DNA of 64,000 bases, taken from Lenzites betulinus (lineage: Eukaryota > Basidiomycota > Agaricomycetes > Polyporales > Polyporaceae). A program made the position numbers and the translations under genes. Under the pieces are notes generated by a model. That model searched no databases. It worked only from the letters and a program-made list of their open reading frames with translations, and was not told where the DNA came from. Positions 46,496 through 58,198 of the stretch are shown here, piece after piece. Numbering within the stretch: the first letter of the stretch is position 1; every line of letters begins with the position of its first letter. Location: the NCBI GenBank assembly GCA_022264855.1, contig JABYQU010000031.1:62001-126000 (forward strand), given 5' to 3'.

Positions 46496-47154
46496 CTAGT
46501 TGTTCACCCGCCACCCAAACTTGCACTTCACGCACTGCCCACCGCAACCGAGGTGAGTGCTGTCCCACACGCGATGGACGCCGGCCACGTACGGTGTAGA
46601 AGATCGTCGAGCCCTCGTCCGCGCTCCGCAGCTGCGCATTTTCAACCTCAGTCGCCAACTTGGATCAGTGCGAGCGCACGCACCTGTGCTTCCTTCGAGT
46701 ACGCCTCCATGTGTCCGCACTCGGGGCACTTTTCCGTGACCTGCCCGCGCGCATGGTGAATGCGTGTCCGGCTGCATGCGCGCGCCCACGCACCTTGAGC
46801 AAGTCCTCGTTTGCCGCGTGCTCCTTCGTCTGAGTCTTCCGCTTCTGTCTTAGCGCGGACGGGAACGCGTCGGGATGTGACTTGGTCACTATCTCAATGT
46901 TTTCGTACGCTGCGAGGGCCGATTATCAACGCAAGCGACACAGGAGAGGGTGCCGTAAACGTACAGCTTGCGGGCTCGATGTGGGCGCACTGCTCACAAG
47001 TGACCTGGAATTCGCCATCCTGGGGCAGGTTGAGCAGGGTGCCGCAATCTGGGCAGAACAGCAGGGAGCCTGCAGGGAGGCTAGTCGTCAGCTATGTTCT
47101 CCCAGAAGCTGGCAGCGAACAGAACGTGCCAATCTTGTCTGCGTTGCGGGGCAT
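46496..47154 (-). CDS. RPA12: RPA12 (A12.2), small subunit of RNA polymerase I
   Basis: Six short exons from 47154 to 46496 give about 125 residues. The N-terminal zinc ribbon reads IGSLLFCPDCGTLLNLP and EFQVTCEQCAHIEP; the C-terminal TFIIS-like zinc ribbon reads TEKCPECGHMEAYSKEAQ, LRSADEGSTIFYT and CVKCKFGWRVNN. The invariant acidic RSADE loop inserted into the active site for RNA cleavage is intact. Exon 1 (MPRNADKIG) is only 25 nt and its intron opens with GC (ATTG|GCACGT), since no GT donor keeps frame. Rpa12 supports Pol I RNA cleavage, backtracking recovery and termination. Head-to-head with the aminopeptidase gene. Confidence 0.92.
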
Positions 47155-47313
47155 GGGGTGGTGTGGCTGAGGAAGAGGTGCAACTTTCCATCGCAAGCGC
47201 CCATGTGCGATCACCCACGTTCCGCTTTGGGCAAGAGATCTACGCTCGATCAAGATCTCACCGACCTCTTCTCCGGCCACAACATATCCTGCAACATATC
47301 CCGTGCAGGCATC
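47155..47313. promoter_or_regulatory. Divergent promoter, RPA12 / LTA4H
   Basis: 159 bp between starts. The LTA4H frame stays open to about 47200, so an upstream start cannot be ruled out, which would shrink this interval to tens of bases. Confidence 0.4.
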
Positions 47314-49840
47314 ATGACTCTTCCGTCCGACCCCACCTCGCAGACAAACTGGCAGGACGTCGCCTCCGTGCACGCCGACTTTGACTGGTCCGTCGACTTC
47401 GCCAAGCAGACCATCTCCGGCTCCGTCACCCACACCCTCGTCTGGCGCAAGGCCGATGTCCCCGAAGTCACGTATGTCGCGCACGTCGCGCATATTAAGT
47501 GTCGCGAAGATTGACCGCACACGCACAGCTTTGACACGCAGAATCTGGACGTCCAGAAGGTCATCGTGGAGGATCAGCCCGGAGAGGTACGCTCGTCTCT
47601 CCGTGTGCCTCGCAGTACGCTTGTTGATCGCGACACACAGTTCTCCCTCGGCGCGAACCATGAAGTCATGGGTGCCCCGCTCAAGGTCGTCCTCCCCTCT
47701 GGCCGCGCCGTCGGGGACAAGATTCGCGTGCAGATCTTCTACAGCACCTCTCAGGACTGCACCGCGCTGCAGTGGCTGGACAAGGAGTGCGTAGTCCGCC
47801 TTTGAGCTGTGTGTGCGATATTGACCGGCAAGCCACTCAGGCAGACCCAGGGAAAGACGTTCCCGTTCATGTTCAGCCAGTGCCAGCCCATCTACGCCCG
47901 GAGTCTCGCGCCGCTGCAGGATAGCCCTTCCGTGAAGATCGTGCGTCGCATTCACAGACGTCCATGGAACTTTATACTTACCGTCGTTCGTAGACATACA
48001 CTGCCAAAGTCAAGTCAGTCCTTCCCGCACTGCTCTCCGCCATCCGCGTCTCCCCTCCATCTGCCGGACCGGCACACGACGGCAAGGTAATCGGTACAGA
48101 CGTCGTCACCTACGAGTACAAGCAGGTAGGCTCTGTTTTATCTTTGACCCCAAGCAGCTGCTCACCCCGCGACTCCCAGCCTGTTCCCATTCCATCGTAC
48201 CTCATCGCTATCGCTGTCGGAAACTTCCGCTACCGCGCGCTCCCCAAGGTTGAGGGTAAGGAGTGGACGAGCGGAGCCTGGGCAGAGCCTGAGCTCATCG
48301 ACGCGACCTACTGGGAGTTCAGCGAGGACGTCGGCAGGTCTGCAATAAACACTCTGTACTGCCTCAGATATTTGTGTAACGAAACTCGTCCACAGGTTCC
48401 TGTCCACGGCGGAGAAGATATTGCCCCCATACCGGTTCGGCGTGTACGATGTTCTTGTGCTTCCCCCCTCGTTCCCGTACGGCGGTATGGAGAACGCGTG
48501 CCTGACGTTCCTCACCCCCACCTTGTTGGTCGGAGATCGCACTCTGGTGGGTGAACTGCTGTTTACCTCACCCGAGATGCTGACCATTGTTAGGTTGACG
48601 TCGTCGTGCACGAGCTCACGCACTCCTGGTTCGGTAACGGTGTCACGTACGTCCACTTTTCACTTCGAGTCGAGGCGACCTCTCACACGACCATGATTTA
48701 GCCAAGCAAATTCTACACACTTTTGGCTCAACGAGGGCTGGACGACGTACATCGAGCGCGTCCTCCTGCAGCTCCTGCACACGCCCGCCGACCGCGGCTT
48801 CTCCTTCCTCATCGGCGCCAAATCGCTGCAGGACGCGCTGAAGCAGTACGAGGGCAAGCCCAAGTACCAGCGGCTCGTGATCGACTTCGACGTCGGCGAG
48901 GACCCGGACGACGCGTACAGCACCGTCCCGTACGAGAAGGGCGCGAACTTCATCCTCCACCTCGAGCGCATGCTCGGCGGGCTCGACGAGTTCCTCCCGT
49001 ACGTGCACGACTACGTGAGCACGTTCATGGGAAAGAGCATCACCACCGAGGACTGGAAGGCGCACCTGTATGCGTACTGGGAGAAGCACGGTGGCGAGGA
49101 GAAGATCAAGGCACTCAACGCCGTCAAGTGGGATGTGAGTGCCTCGCATGCGCGTTTGACGCAATATGGCTAATCTTTGGGATTTCAGGAATGGCTGTAT
49201 GGCGAAGGCCTCAAGCTCCCCGTCGAGATGATCTACGACACCGCTCTCGCGCGCGAGGCGTTCTCGCTCGCCGAGCGGTGGAACGCCTCCCGGGACGAGG
49301 CCGACATCACCAAGCTCGGCTTCGAAGAGGCCGACCTCGCCTCCTTCAACGCCAACCAGAAGAGTACGCGCACCCTCCCCCATCCCCTCTCTCACCCGCG
49401 CTGACCCGCGCTGATCCCGACGTAGTCGTGTTCCTCGAGCGCCTGCAGTCCTACCCCGCGCTCCCGCACACGCATATCCAGCACCTCGGCGCGCTGTACG
49501 CCTTCCTGCGCACGCCGAACGCGGAGCTGCGCTGGCGCTTCTACGAGGTCGCGCTGCTCGACCCCGCGTCCCCCGCCGCGCGCGCGTTCGCGCCTGCCGC
49601 GGCGCAGTGGGTCGTCGGGACCGATGGCACGGGCATCGTCCGCGGGCGCATGAAGTTCTGCCGGCCCACGTTCCGCGCGGTCGCGCGCGCGGACAAGGCG
49701 CTCGCTGTGCAGGTCTTTGGAGAGCATAAGCTCGCATTCCACCCTATTGCGCGGCGGCTGATTGAGAAGGTGTGTCTGGTGTTGGTCAGTACGTTGGACT
49801 GGGCTGATAGTGTGGATCGTAGGACCTCGGACTTGCGTGA
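47314..49840 (+). CDS. LTA4H: Leukotriene A4 hydrolase-type M1 aminopeptidase
   Basis: About ten exons with the start [20 protein letters not shown] at 47314 and stop at 49840 give about 620-640 residues. The N-terminal beta domain includes [20 protein letters not shown], with [20 protein letters not shown], and [20 protein letters not shown]. The catalytic parts are [16 protein letters not shown] (GxMEN) and [15 protein letters not shown] (HExxH with the 18-residue-distant Glu in [11 protein letters not shown]). A C-terminal helical domain ends [10 protein letters not shown], then a short last exon, DLGLA. Yeast Lap2 is the fungal counterpart: an aminopeptidase with epoxide hydrolase activity; no leukotriene role is implied in fungi. 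The last exon is only 18 nt and was chosen to match the family end. Confidence 0.95.
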
Positions 49841-50029
49841 ACGCAGTTGCGACAGGAAACACAATGACAATGGAAAATTTGTACGGATATCTAGGGTACA
49901 TACCGCGTATGTTGTGTGTACAACCATGTATCATTGCACAATCCAATCCAACAGGAACACTGTAGCCGTACAATGCATCACAACCCCCCATACGCACCCC
50001 CTCCAACCTGCATGCTCGCGCACAGCAGT

Positions 50030-51440
50030 CTACTTGAATCCGCCCCAGATATCTCCGAATACGTCGTCCTTCTTCTGCGTCGGTGCGGGCGCAGCGCTTG
50101 CTGCAGGAGCCCCCCACACGTCGCTCGTCGAGAACAAGCTCTGCTGCTGCTGAGCTGGCACCGCCGGGGTTCCCCAGATGTTCGGCTGCGCGGGCCCCGC
50201 TGCAACAGGTGTCGCGTTCCACCCCGAGTTCGCGCCCCACATGCCCACGCCTGCATTCCCCATCATGCTCTGCTGCTGCGGAACCGCTTGCTGCTGTGGC
50301 TGCTGCTGGGCCTGACCATAAAATGCCCCGCCAGCCGGGACACCCCACCCCGCCTGGGCTCCCATCCCGCCGAACTGGCCCTGCGGCTGCACGGGCTGCG
50401 CGCCGTACATTCCACCCCCGTACGCGTTCTGCGCAGGGGCGGGCGCTGCGGTGGAAAAGAGCGACATGATCTCGGACGTGACGTCCTTCTTAGGCTCGGG
50501 TGACTGGGGTGCTGCCGGGCTCGTCGGCGCGTGGAAGTCGAGCGAGAACAGATCGAGCGCGGCGCCCTGCTGCTGGGGCGGCTGGGCCTGCTGTGGGGGC
50601 GCGGCTTGCCGCTGTTGCGGAGGGGCGATGACGGGGGAGGTTGCGGCGTGGCGGTTGGCGACGACGGACTCGGAGAAGAGCTGGTGCGTTTGGCCTTGCG
50701 GTGGCCGCGCGCCGATGGAGGGTCGGGAGACGTGCGTCGTGGGGGAAGCTTGCCCCGGGGCGGGCGATTGCGGGGGGGCGGTGGCGGAGGCAGGGGGAGC
50801 GTCGGTGTCGAGGACGGATGGGTCTTCTGGCCGGGGGCCTTCGCGCGCCCATCGCTTTGACTCATACTTGGAACGGATATACGAGTCCATCTTGCTGTGG
50901 GTTGCGCGCGGTGAGAGGGGGTGTGCGTGGGATTGGGAGGTGCAGGACGTACTGATCGGGTGGGACGTGGCCCGCTCTCAGGTGTGCCTCCCAGTAGAGA
51001 TTCGCCCTCTTGTTCCCCCAGTTTTGTATAGACTAGAGGGCAGGGTGCGTTAGTATAGATGCGATGTCTAACTGACGAGAGGTGCGTACGGCCATCTGCT
51101 CCGGGGTCCATACATCGAGATCTACGGACTTGACCTTGCTGATATGCGTCCCCATGGAGCGATGTATGCCGGAGCATCGGATGCATAGGAACACACCGCT
51201 GCAGAATGACGCGTTAGAGATGTCTCGTTGCCATCTGATTGTTAAAAGCGGCGTACAGATTCCACGAAGCCCACCGCGGGTCTGCAGACGATGAGCCTCC
51301 GCCGCTGCGAACGTGCCCAGTACGAAACACCCACCGTTACGCTTGCAATCCGCACATGTCTTGTTTTCGGGCTTCTTAAGCAGTTCGCGCAAGGTACGGG
51401 CGTTGCGCTCTGTGGTAGCTTTGTCCTGCTTGTGCGACAT
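50030..51440 (-). CDS. AGE2: ArfGAP of the AGE2/SMAP type
   Basis: Start MSHKQDKATTERNARTLREL at 51440. The ArfGAP zinc finger is split over exons: CADCKRN, DPRWASWNL, GVFLCIRCSGIHRSMGTHIS, giving the CX2CX16CX2C finger and the arginine finger (RSMGTH). It continues KVKSVDLDVWTPEQMA and then YWEAHLRAGHVPPDHKMDSY, IRSKYESKRWA. About 390 residues in all. The C-terminal 250 residues are low-complexity, Gln/Ala/Pro-rich, with QQQ and NMWG/IWG motifs (PNIWGTP, DIWGGFK), typical of Age2/SMAP adaptor tails. Age2 promotes GTP hydrolysis on Arf1 at the trans-Golgi and endosomes. It converges with the LTA4H gene; the stops are about 190 bp apart. Confidence 0.93.
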
Positions 51441-52909
51441 GGTGGAGGAGAGAGAGGTTGAAGCGGTGCAGACCAGTACTGGGACGGTGGCGGGCGATCT
51501 CAACGCGCTCCCAGCTAAGCGCCCTCTCAGAGGTGTGATCAATATGTTTGCACTCCGACGGGGCTGATGTCAGCATTCGATTTCGAGGTCACGCACTTAT
51601 GTAGCTGGACCAAGAGGCTATAAGTATATGTATTAAACATGTTCCAGTCCGAGGATAGGGACAACCAGCCAGTCAGCATCTAAAAAGGTCTCATGTGAAA
51701 GTGTGTGTTGTATATGTAATTTCTCATATTCCAGTATAGATCTACATCAGATTGCTCAGGGCTTGAGCTATCATGCAGTGACATGTGCACCCAAATTGTG
51801 GATTGCAGAGACCAAAACAAATCCACTGATCAGAGTTTCTATGTCTTGTATAGCACCCTGGGGACCTCTATCAGTGCCCCTGAATTTACAGGGAAAGGCC
51901 AGTATAGTTCTGCATAAATGAGAAAATTGGCATACCAGAACCTGAGGTCAGCACATTGTTTACTCTCAGAAGAGGCATCAACTGCACTCTAGCACTAAAT
52001 TCAAGCTGTAGAAGAGACCCACAAGGGACTAGTATTCTACACACTCTGAGCTGGGTAGTGGGCATAGCTGGTTCAAGCACAGTCAAGGGGTTAAGTGATT
52101 TTTGCTCTTATAGGTCAGGGTTAAGTATTCTTCTTTATTGTTGTTACTAGACAATAGGCTCCATACTTATAATACATGCCCTGGAATGTTGTAGCTACTC
52201 AGTTCAGATATTTTGTTATAATCTGAACTTCCCTCTGTCTCCCTACCTCTTGTCTGACCTCTGACCTCTGACCCTAAACTTCAAAGTCTATCTGGACTTT
52301 GTACTTCTATGTAGCTTCTTTTCTTTGTATGCACTTACTTCTTTTCACTTTCTCCCCTAACTTCTACCTAGACTTTACATCCACCCCTGAACTCTGTCAG
52401 TGCAAAATAGAGAACCACTGGTAAGTTTGCTTAGTGGATTACTGATAGATTTGCAGTATTCTCAGCTTGTGTGCTGATAAGTCCAGTTTGGAGTTCCTCT
52501 CCAGATTTTAAACTTTACCCCTGGACTTTGAACTTTGATCTCTGAGCACACCAGACTTCCATCCTCCAGGCAGCACAATCCTAATTGCTTAAGAGGGCTG
52601 CTCCTGGCAGATATAATTGATGAGGGCTGGTGCAAGATACTATGCATATAAGTTCTGACTCTAATTGTGCACTATTATATATACTGGCATATTACCCTTG
52701 TTATTGCCCCATCCCTCATTATATTACTATTCCTATTATTGCACTACCAGTTGACATCAGTATTTACTTTCAACTCCTGAATATAAATAGTTTAGGGAGA
52801 ACAACATGCATATTAGTATCATTATGTGTATTGATTGGAATAGGAGAAATGGTAAGTAATAGTGATTTTAATGACATCTTATATCTGCATTTGTACTACC
52901 CTAGCATTA

Positions 52910-53186
52910 CTGTAAAGATCAGAGCATAGCGGCGAGTCACAGGTCACAGCGGCCTCCGCCGCCCCTATTTGGGGCCAGTGTCACCGGTCACCAAGGCCGC
53001 CACCGCTGGTGACATAGGTACGAAACACCGTAGCGCCGGCCGCTGCTGGCGCGGCGGCGGTAGGTCGAGTCACAACCGCCGCTCCGTACGGCGGTGTCAC
53101 TGGTCACCGTGGCCCCCGCCGCTCCGCCGCATCGTACCCGGCCGGTCACACCCAAACCTGCCGCCGCTATGCACTGATCTTTACAG
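52910..53186. mobile_element. 277-bp GC-rich MITE with terminal inverted repeats and TA flanks
   Basis: The left end CTGTAAAGATCAGAGCATAG and the right end, read on the other strand, CTGTAAAGATCAGTGCATAG, match over about 25 nt with one mismatch and continue into GCGGCG on both sides. Each end is flanked by TA (52908-52909 and 53187-53188), as for Tc1/mariner-type insertion. The interior is very GC- and CpG-rich, unlike the host sequence, and holds three diverged copies of a roughly 30-nt subrepeat built on GTCACnGGTCACC (near 52936, 52980 and 53095). There is no coding capacity. It probably moves with a transposase supplied from elsewhere. Confidence 0.88.
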
Positions 53187-54429
53187 TAATACAAACCCTT
53201 CAAGCATGTTTAGGCCCTATGCATCAACCCAAAGGGAAAGCAATATGAATCTAGCTTGCTTTGCTTATTATGCAATTTCTGCCTTCAAAGAAATATTAAT
53301 ACTAGTTTCATCAGGAAGAGCTAGTCCATTTGATCCTAACAGTATATTCCTGGTCTATGAAGTAGAACAGGTCTTAGGGTGCCAAATTACAGTCTCAGTG
53401 ACCATCACATTGTGTCACCTACCAGTAACAGTACCATGCCCTTGCAATGATGTGTGCCGACATTTGATAATAAATCCACAATGTTGTTTGCATAGTATGT
53501 GCTTGTGTGCTGCATCATTAGTGCTTTTGGACTCGGATGTGGCAAAGAATATCAAGCAAGCAAACATGAGGGCTTTGAGCTAGATAATGGGACCATAAGA
53601 AACACTGCAAACAATGTGTACATAATTCAGTTAGTTTGACTTGGAGTTGGTTTGAGATGAATGTCTTATATAGGAAGGCCCAGGAGTTGGAATGTATTCC
53701 AATAGATTTTCAAGTTTTCACTTGTCCATTATGGTGGATTCAGCTGCTGTTATGATGTCCATATCTCATTAAAAGTGTCATTCATTAATAAACTCCATGG
53801 CAACCATGTGAGTACTACTATCATACTACATACAGGTTACTAGTACTCCACCTTCCAAGATGCCATCCTGGGCCCCGTTCATGATCTGAAGTCAGATTTT
53901 CCCTCAAAAGGTGTTTGAGTGCTAGCCAAGCCAGCGGAAACTTTCCTTTTTTTGTAATTGTACATTCTCATGCACCATTCACTGGGTGCCAATGTGATGC
54001 AGACTGGCAACAATGTCTTGAGATGTGAATGATGTTCAACTAAGCACTGGGGACGGAGGCCCAGAGTCCACTGTAGTATGTTAAATCAATTTACTGCTGC
54101 AGCTGGCCAGTGGTATCTGTGTACTTAGCATTTAACACTTTTCCACTCTCAGTATGAAGTTGGAGCTGTATTGTATGTAGTCCAGGTCTGCCTGGAGGGC
54201 ACTGTCAATAATACTTGATAGTGTTAGGTAGTGACATAGGTCACACTACGTGACTCTGTCACTTATGAGCACTAATATAACCATTTGGTCTGGTTACAAG
54301 GCCCCTAGATGTGTCAGTACAATCTAGAATAGATAGCCTAGACTGTAGCTTTTTACTAATATTACAATCATCTTACATGGTTAAGGTTTGGGCAAGATAT
54401 AGTCTGCAGCAGATCTGGTGCAAACAGCA

Positions 54430-54645
54430 ACATACAGATAGGCATGCCAACGCTGGTTCATCCTCCCGACATCCGCCTCCTACGGCTTCAGCACAGCTCC
54501 CGTTGAAGACATTGCGCCAAGCCCTGTTTTCACTTCCAACTTCACACAGGCTCAGCTCCTGAGCCTCCTCTGTTATTCTGCGGGCAATCTTGCACTTGCT
54601 TCCCGCTATAGCTCTTGCCATTCTGTCATCGAGGTGAGTTCAATC
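54430..54645 (+). other. CpG-retaining, exon-like fragment
   Basis: In contrast to its surroundings this roughly 200-bp segment has CpGs and stays open in one plus-strand frame for about 60 codons (TSASYGFSTAPVEDIAPSPV, then TQAQLLSLLCYSAGNLALAS), ending at a GAG|GTGAGT donor-like site near 54633. It looks like a captured exon or a younger insertion rather than background repeat, but no family is recognised. Confidence 0.35.
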
Positions 54646-54878
54646 TGTATGTATATGTTTGTTCTGAGATAAGATATAGCCCAAAGACAGACATATTCCA
54701 CATATATGAGTGATTTGTTGTATAATGTGTCGATTATTATATACCATTAGAAAGTTATAACTGATGGGGTAATGACAGTGTTTTTGTAGTAACCAAAGCA
54801 GACTTCATGTCAGAAATAGTGAATTATCGCAGCTAGTAAACTAATAAAGCAATAAAGCCATATTTTCTCCCTTAATTA

Positions 54879-54880
<2 letters not shown>

Positions 54881-54910
<30 letters not shown>
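54881..54910. repeat. (TA)15 microsatellite
   Basis: Thirty bases of uninterrupted TA repeats in the AT-rich island. Confidence 0.95.
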
Positions 54911-54915
<5 letters not shown>

Positions 54916-56444
54916 TGTCATATATGCACAGATTCTGCTTGATCATGTGCACCTAATGTTACCACATTTATGAGAATCTGACTACACTGAGGTTATAAAG
55001 GCTAGCACAGTATGAGAGACCATGCCCAGACAATACCACAATCTAACAACTGGGCCAAAAGGCTACTATGCTGAAGCTATCAGCATATTTGTCTGGATAT
55101 ATATAAGCAGCTTCTATGCCACAACATGCCACTCAGCATGATCGTGACAGGTGAGTGTGAAATGAGTTTGTTGCATTGCCTTTATCAGGATTATTCTCAT
55201 CATTGTGGTGTTAAATACAATGGTAATTGGCATCCTCCCAATCAATACTGTAATTGTGAGTACATTTTCAGTACCATGATCCCTACAGATGCATGTGGAA
55301 TATCCAAATTCATAAGCAAGGTCTTCAAACAGGTGTAGAACTGGATCTAGCTAGTTGTTGCTGCTGCTAGAATGCTGAGTACAAATTGAGAAAACCCATC
55401 AACAAAACCATAAGTGATAATATTCCATTATATTAGCCCTGTAATATTATAAGTAAATGAAATGCAACCTGTTGAGAGCATAGCAAGCTCATCAGGGGAG
55501 ATTTGAATAAATGAATGTGCACCTCAATCAAAATCTGTATAACATATACAAAGTACTTCATATTGTGCTTCAACCTGAGATGTGTTAAGCTTTTGTGCTG
55601 AAGCAAGGTCACTATCCATAGAAGCCAGATTTTCTTGTACTATTTTGAGATCAGGTGTAGGTACAATGGATATATGCTAAAATTATTAGCTAAGCATTTA
55701 CCAAAATATGGAGATGTTAGCAATAAGGCTTGCCTAATTGACTGTCATAAGAAAGTGCAAACATAGTTGTCTTGTCTTTTCTAGTCTTTGCAGGTTGTCT
55801 AGCTGGGTGATTAGATTATTATTCACATGCTCACTTAATCCACTCATAAAACTTATAGATATTGACAAGTGATACAAGGTTAACATGCAGTTGATACTAT
55901 ATTGCACATAAGAAAGTTGAAGCTGACTGTTTAGACTGGGACATCTGATATAATGATATTGAGGTATTTATATATAACATAATATTGTGAGCTGATTCTC
56001 ATGGACAAATAGCTTAGCAGGTCTTGTATGTGGTATCATAGATGATAGACAATTAGATGTAGCTGACTTTCCATATTCAAATTCATGTCTTGTTTATCTT
56101 TTTCAATGTGGCTCTTAATAATACTTATTGTGCAAGATCTTGCCATGCCATTTAGGCTGATCCTGTAGTTACCTATCATGGATTAAATTTGTCCAACACG
56201 TAGTATATGCATTTAATGACAGTATTAAGAATGTCAATCTATTGCATTGCTCTTGCCCATGTCTATGTTGCCTGCACCTTGTTATGGAGATGACCAAACC
56301 TCTGTATTTTATTTTTCCTCTATTTTTCCATATTATTCTGAACTTGGTATGGGCATTTTACAATATATAGCACAGGCTGGACTTAGAATAGAAGGCAAGG
56401 GCTGTCACATGACCAGTCATGTGACCCCTATCTGACCAAGGTTT

Positions 56445-58198
56445 TGTTAGGACCGTGCTGCCCAGAGAACAGAAGTCCAGTGTGCTCGGAGTATGGAGTC
56501 CGAAGTCTGGCGTGGAGTCCAAAGTCCAGGTTTGTAGTCCAAAGTCTGGAATGGAAATCCAAAGTCCGGAATGGAGTTCTGAGCTGGACTTAGCAGCACA
56601 CGGGGTTGAGGACACTGCGAAGCTATTAGCAACGCACTGAGCAGACTTGCCAGAGTCCTCTGCTTCAGACTTGGCAGGAAGCAAGGGTGGATGTGAAGTC
56701 CAGGTAGAAGTTGGGGGGAGAAGTGGGGAGAAGAGGTGCATGCAAGAAAAGAAGCTAGAGACAAGTATGAAGTCCAGGCGGACTTCGGAGTTTGGAGTCG
56801 GAGGCCGGGGGTCAGAGTTTGGACAGGAGGTAGGGTGAACTAGGGAGTTTGGATTTAAACAAAATATCTGAACGGAGTAGCTAGGACATTCCAGGGTACA
56901 TATTTATAGCTACGGAACCTATTGTCTAGCGAGAACAATAAAGAAAGGTACATATGAAATTTGGAAGCCGGAGTACATCTGGACTTCCGAAGTCCAAGAC
57001 AAGAACAATAAACATTATTGTATATACAGGTGAAACATGAAATGACGTGATATGACAAAATCGGACATACAGAGCTTGAAGTTGGGATTTGGGGTACAGA
57101 GCTTGGAGACGGGGTACGAAGGTCGGAGATGGGGTTCAGACTTTGGGGTCGGAGCAACGGGATATAACAGGTTTAGTTGTTGGAGGGCATAGTTAACGGA
57201 ATGTCTGCGATGGATGTTGGTGTAGTAAATATCATATTCAAAAGATATGTGGTTGAATGTAATGATATGCATCAACACATGGGTAGTATGTTCAAGGATT
57301 GAGGGCAGTAAGGGCAATTTGATTCCGGAACCAATGTTATATATGTGGGTGACAATGTCGCATATTGTTATGCTCTGTGCACACCGTAGCTCCAAACTCC
57401 GGCTTTCCCGCACTCCGGACTTTGTACTCTGAGTTCCCGCGCATCTGGACCTCCAAACTCCGACTTTCCTGCGCTCCAGAACTCCGGAATTCCGGAATTT
57501 GGTGTGTACATTCTCTTACAATTGCATCATTCTTGCACCATCTTGCTCTTTGACAATAAGCTCTATTGTCTTTGTCCTCGGGACTCCAGAACTCCGAAAT
57601 CTCCGAACTCCAGATTTGATATTCCTTACATCCTTATTGTCTTCCTTAACAATAAGGTTTCCGCCCTTAAATACACGCATGGAATGCCGTAGTACCTCAG
57701 TTTGGATATCTCGTTACTCATCCTGTTACCTCTCTTCCTTTGCTTCTCCCTTGTCAATCTATTCCTTTGGTCTAACTCCGTTGTGACCCCCAAACTCCGA
57801 CCTTCCTAATCTGGTAACTCTGAGGCTCCGTGCTCCGGAACTCCAGATTTCGGACTTCATTTAATCTTGTTTGCTTGTCAAGTCCCCTCGGACTTCGTCC
57901 CTTGTCGTCCTCTTCATCCTCCTCTCCTGGACTCCATTTTGCTCCGATCGTCTCGGAGTTTGTTGCACCTAGTCAGTGTGGAACTCCGGAATAGTCAGGC
58001 CCAAACTCCGGCCAATTCCAACTATTTGTTCCCTCGGAAATTAAGGACAACTGCGGGAGGTCTCAGAGCATTGCTAATAGCTTCGCTGAAGTCCTTCCCT
58101 CCATGCTGCACCTCCGTCTGGACTCTGTCCGAACTCTGGACCCTTCCGGACCCTGGAATTCCGAACTCTGGACCTACCATGTGGCACACGCCCTAACA
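56445..58198. mobile_element. 1.75-kb foldback-like element rich in GGA/TCC imperfect repeats
   Basis: Ends are TGTTAGG (56445-56451) and CCTAACA (58192-58198), an inverted pair that continues loosely (GGACCGTGCTGCC against the reverse of GGCACACGCCC). Inside, the left half carries imperfect repeats of the kind GGAGTCCGAAGTC on the plus strand, and the right half carries the complement type, CTCCGAACTCCGG, so polarity flips around 57.2-57.37 kb. Short inverted landmarks such as CAATAA/TTATTG support a large, imperfect palindrome. It has CpGs, while the sequence just outside has almost none, so it looks younger than its host. I see no clear target-site duplication and no protein domain. A solo LTR with TG...CA ends is the alternative. 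Confidence 0.6.

Noticed and set aside
53200..53583. Coding remnant right of the MITE (readable for about 70 codons)
   Set aside because: The frame is open but has no recognisable domain, and its continuation across the MITE could not be matched to any known transposon protein.
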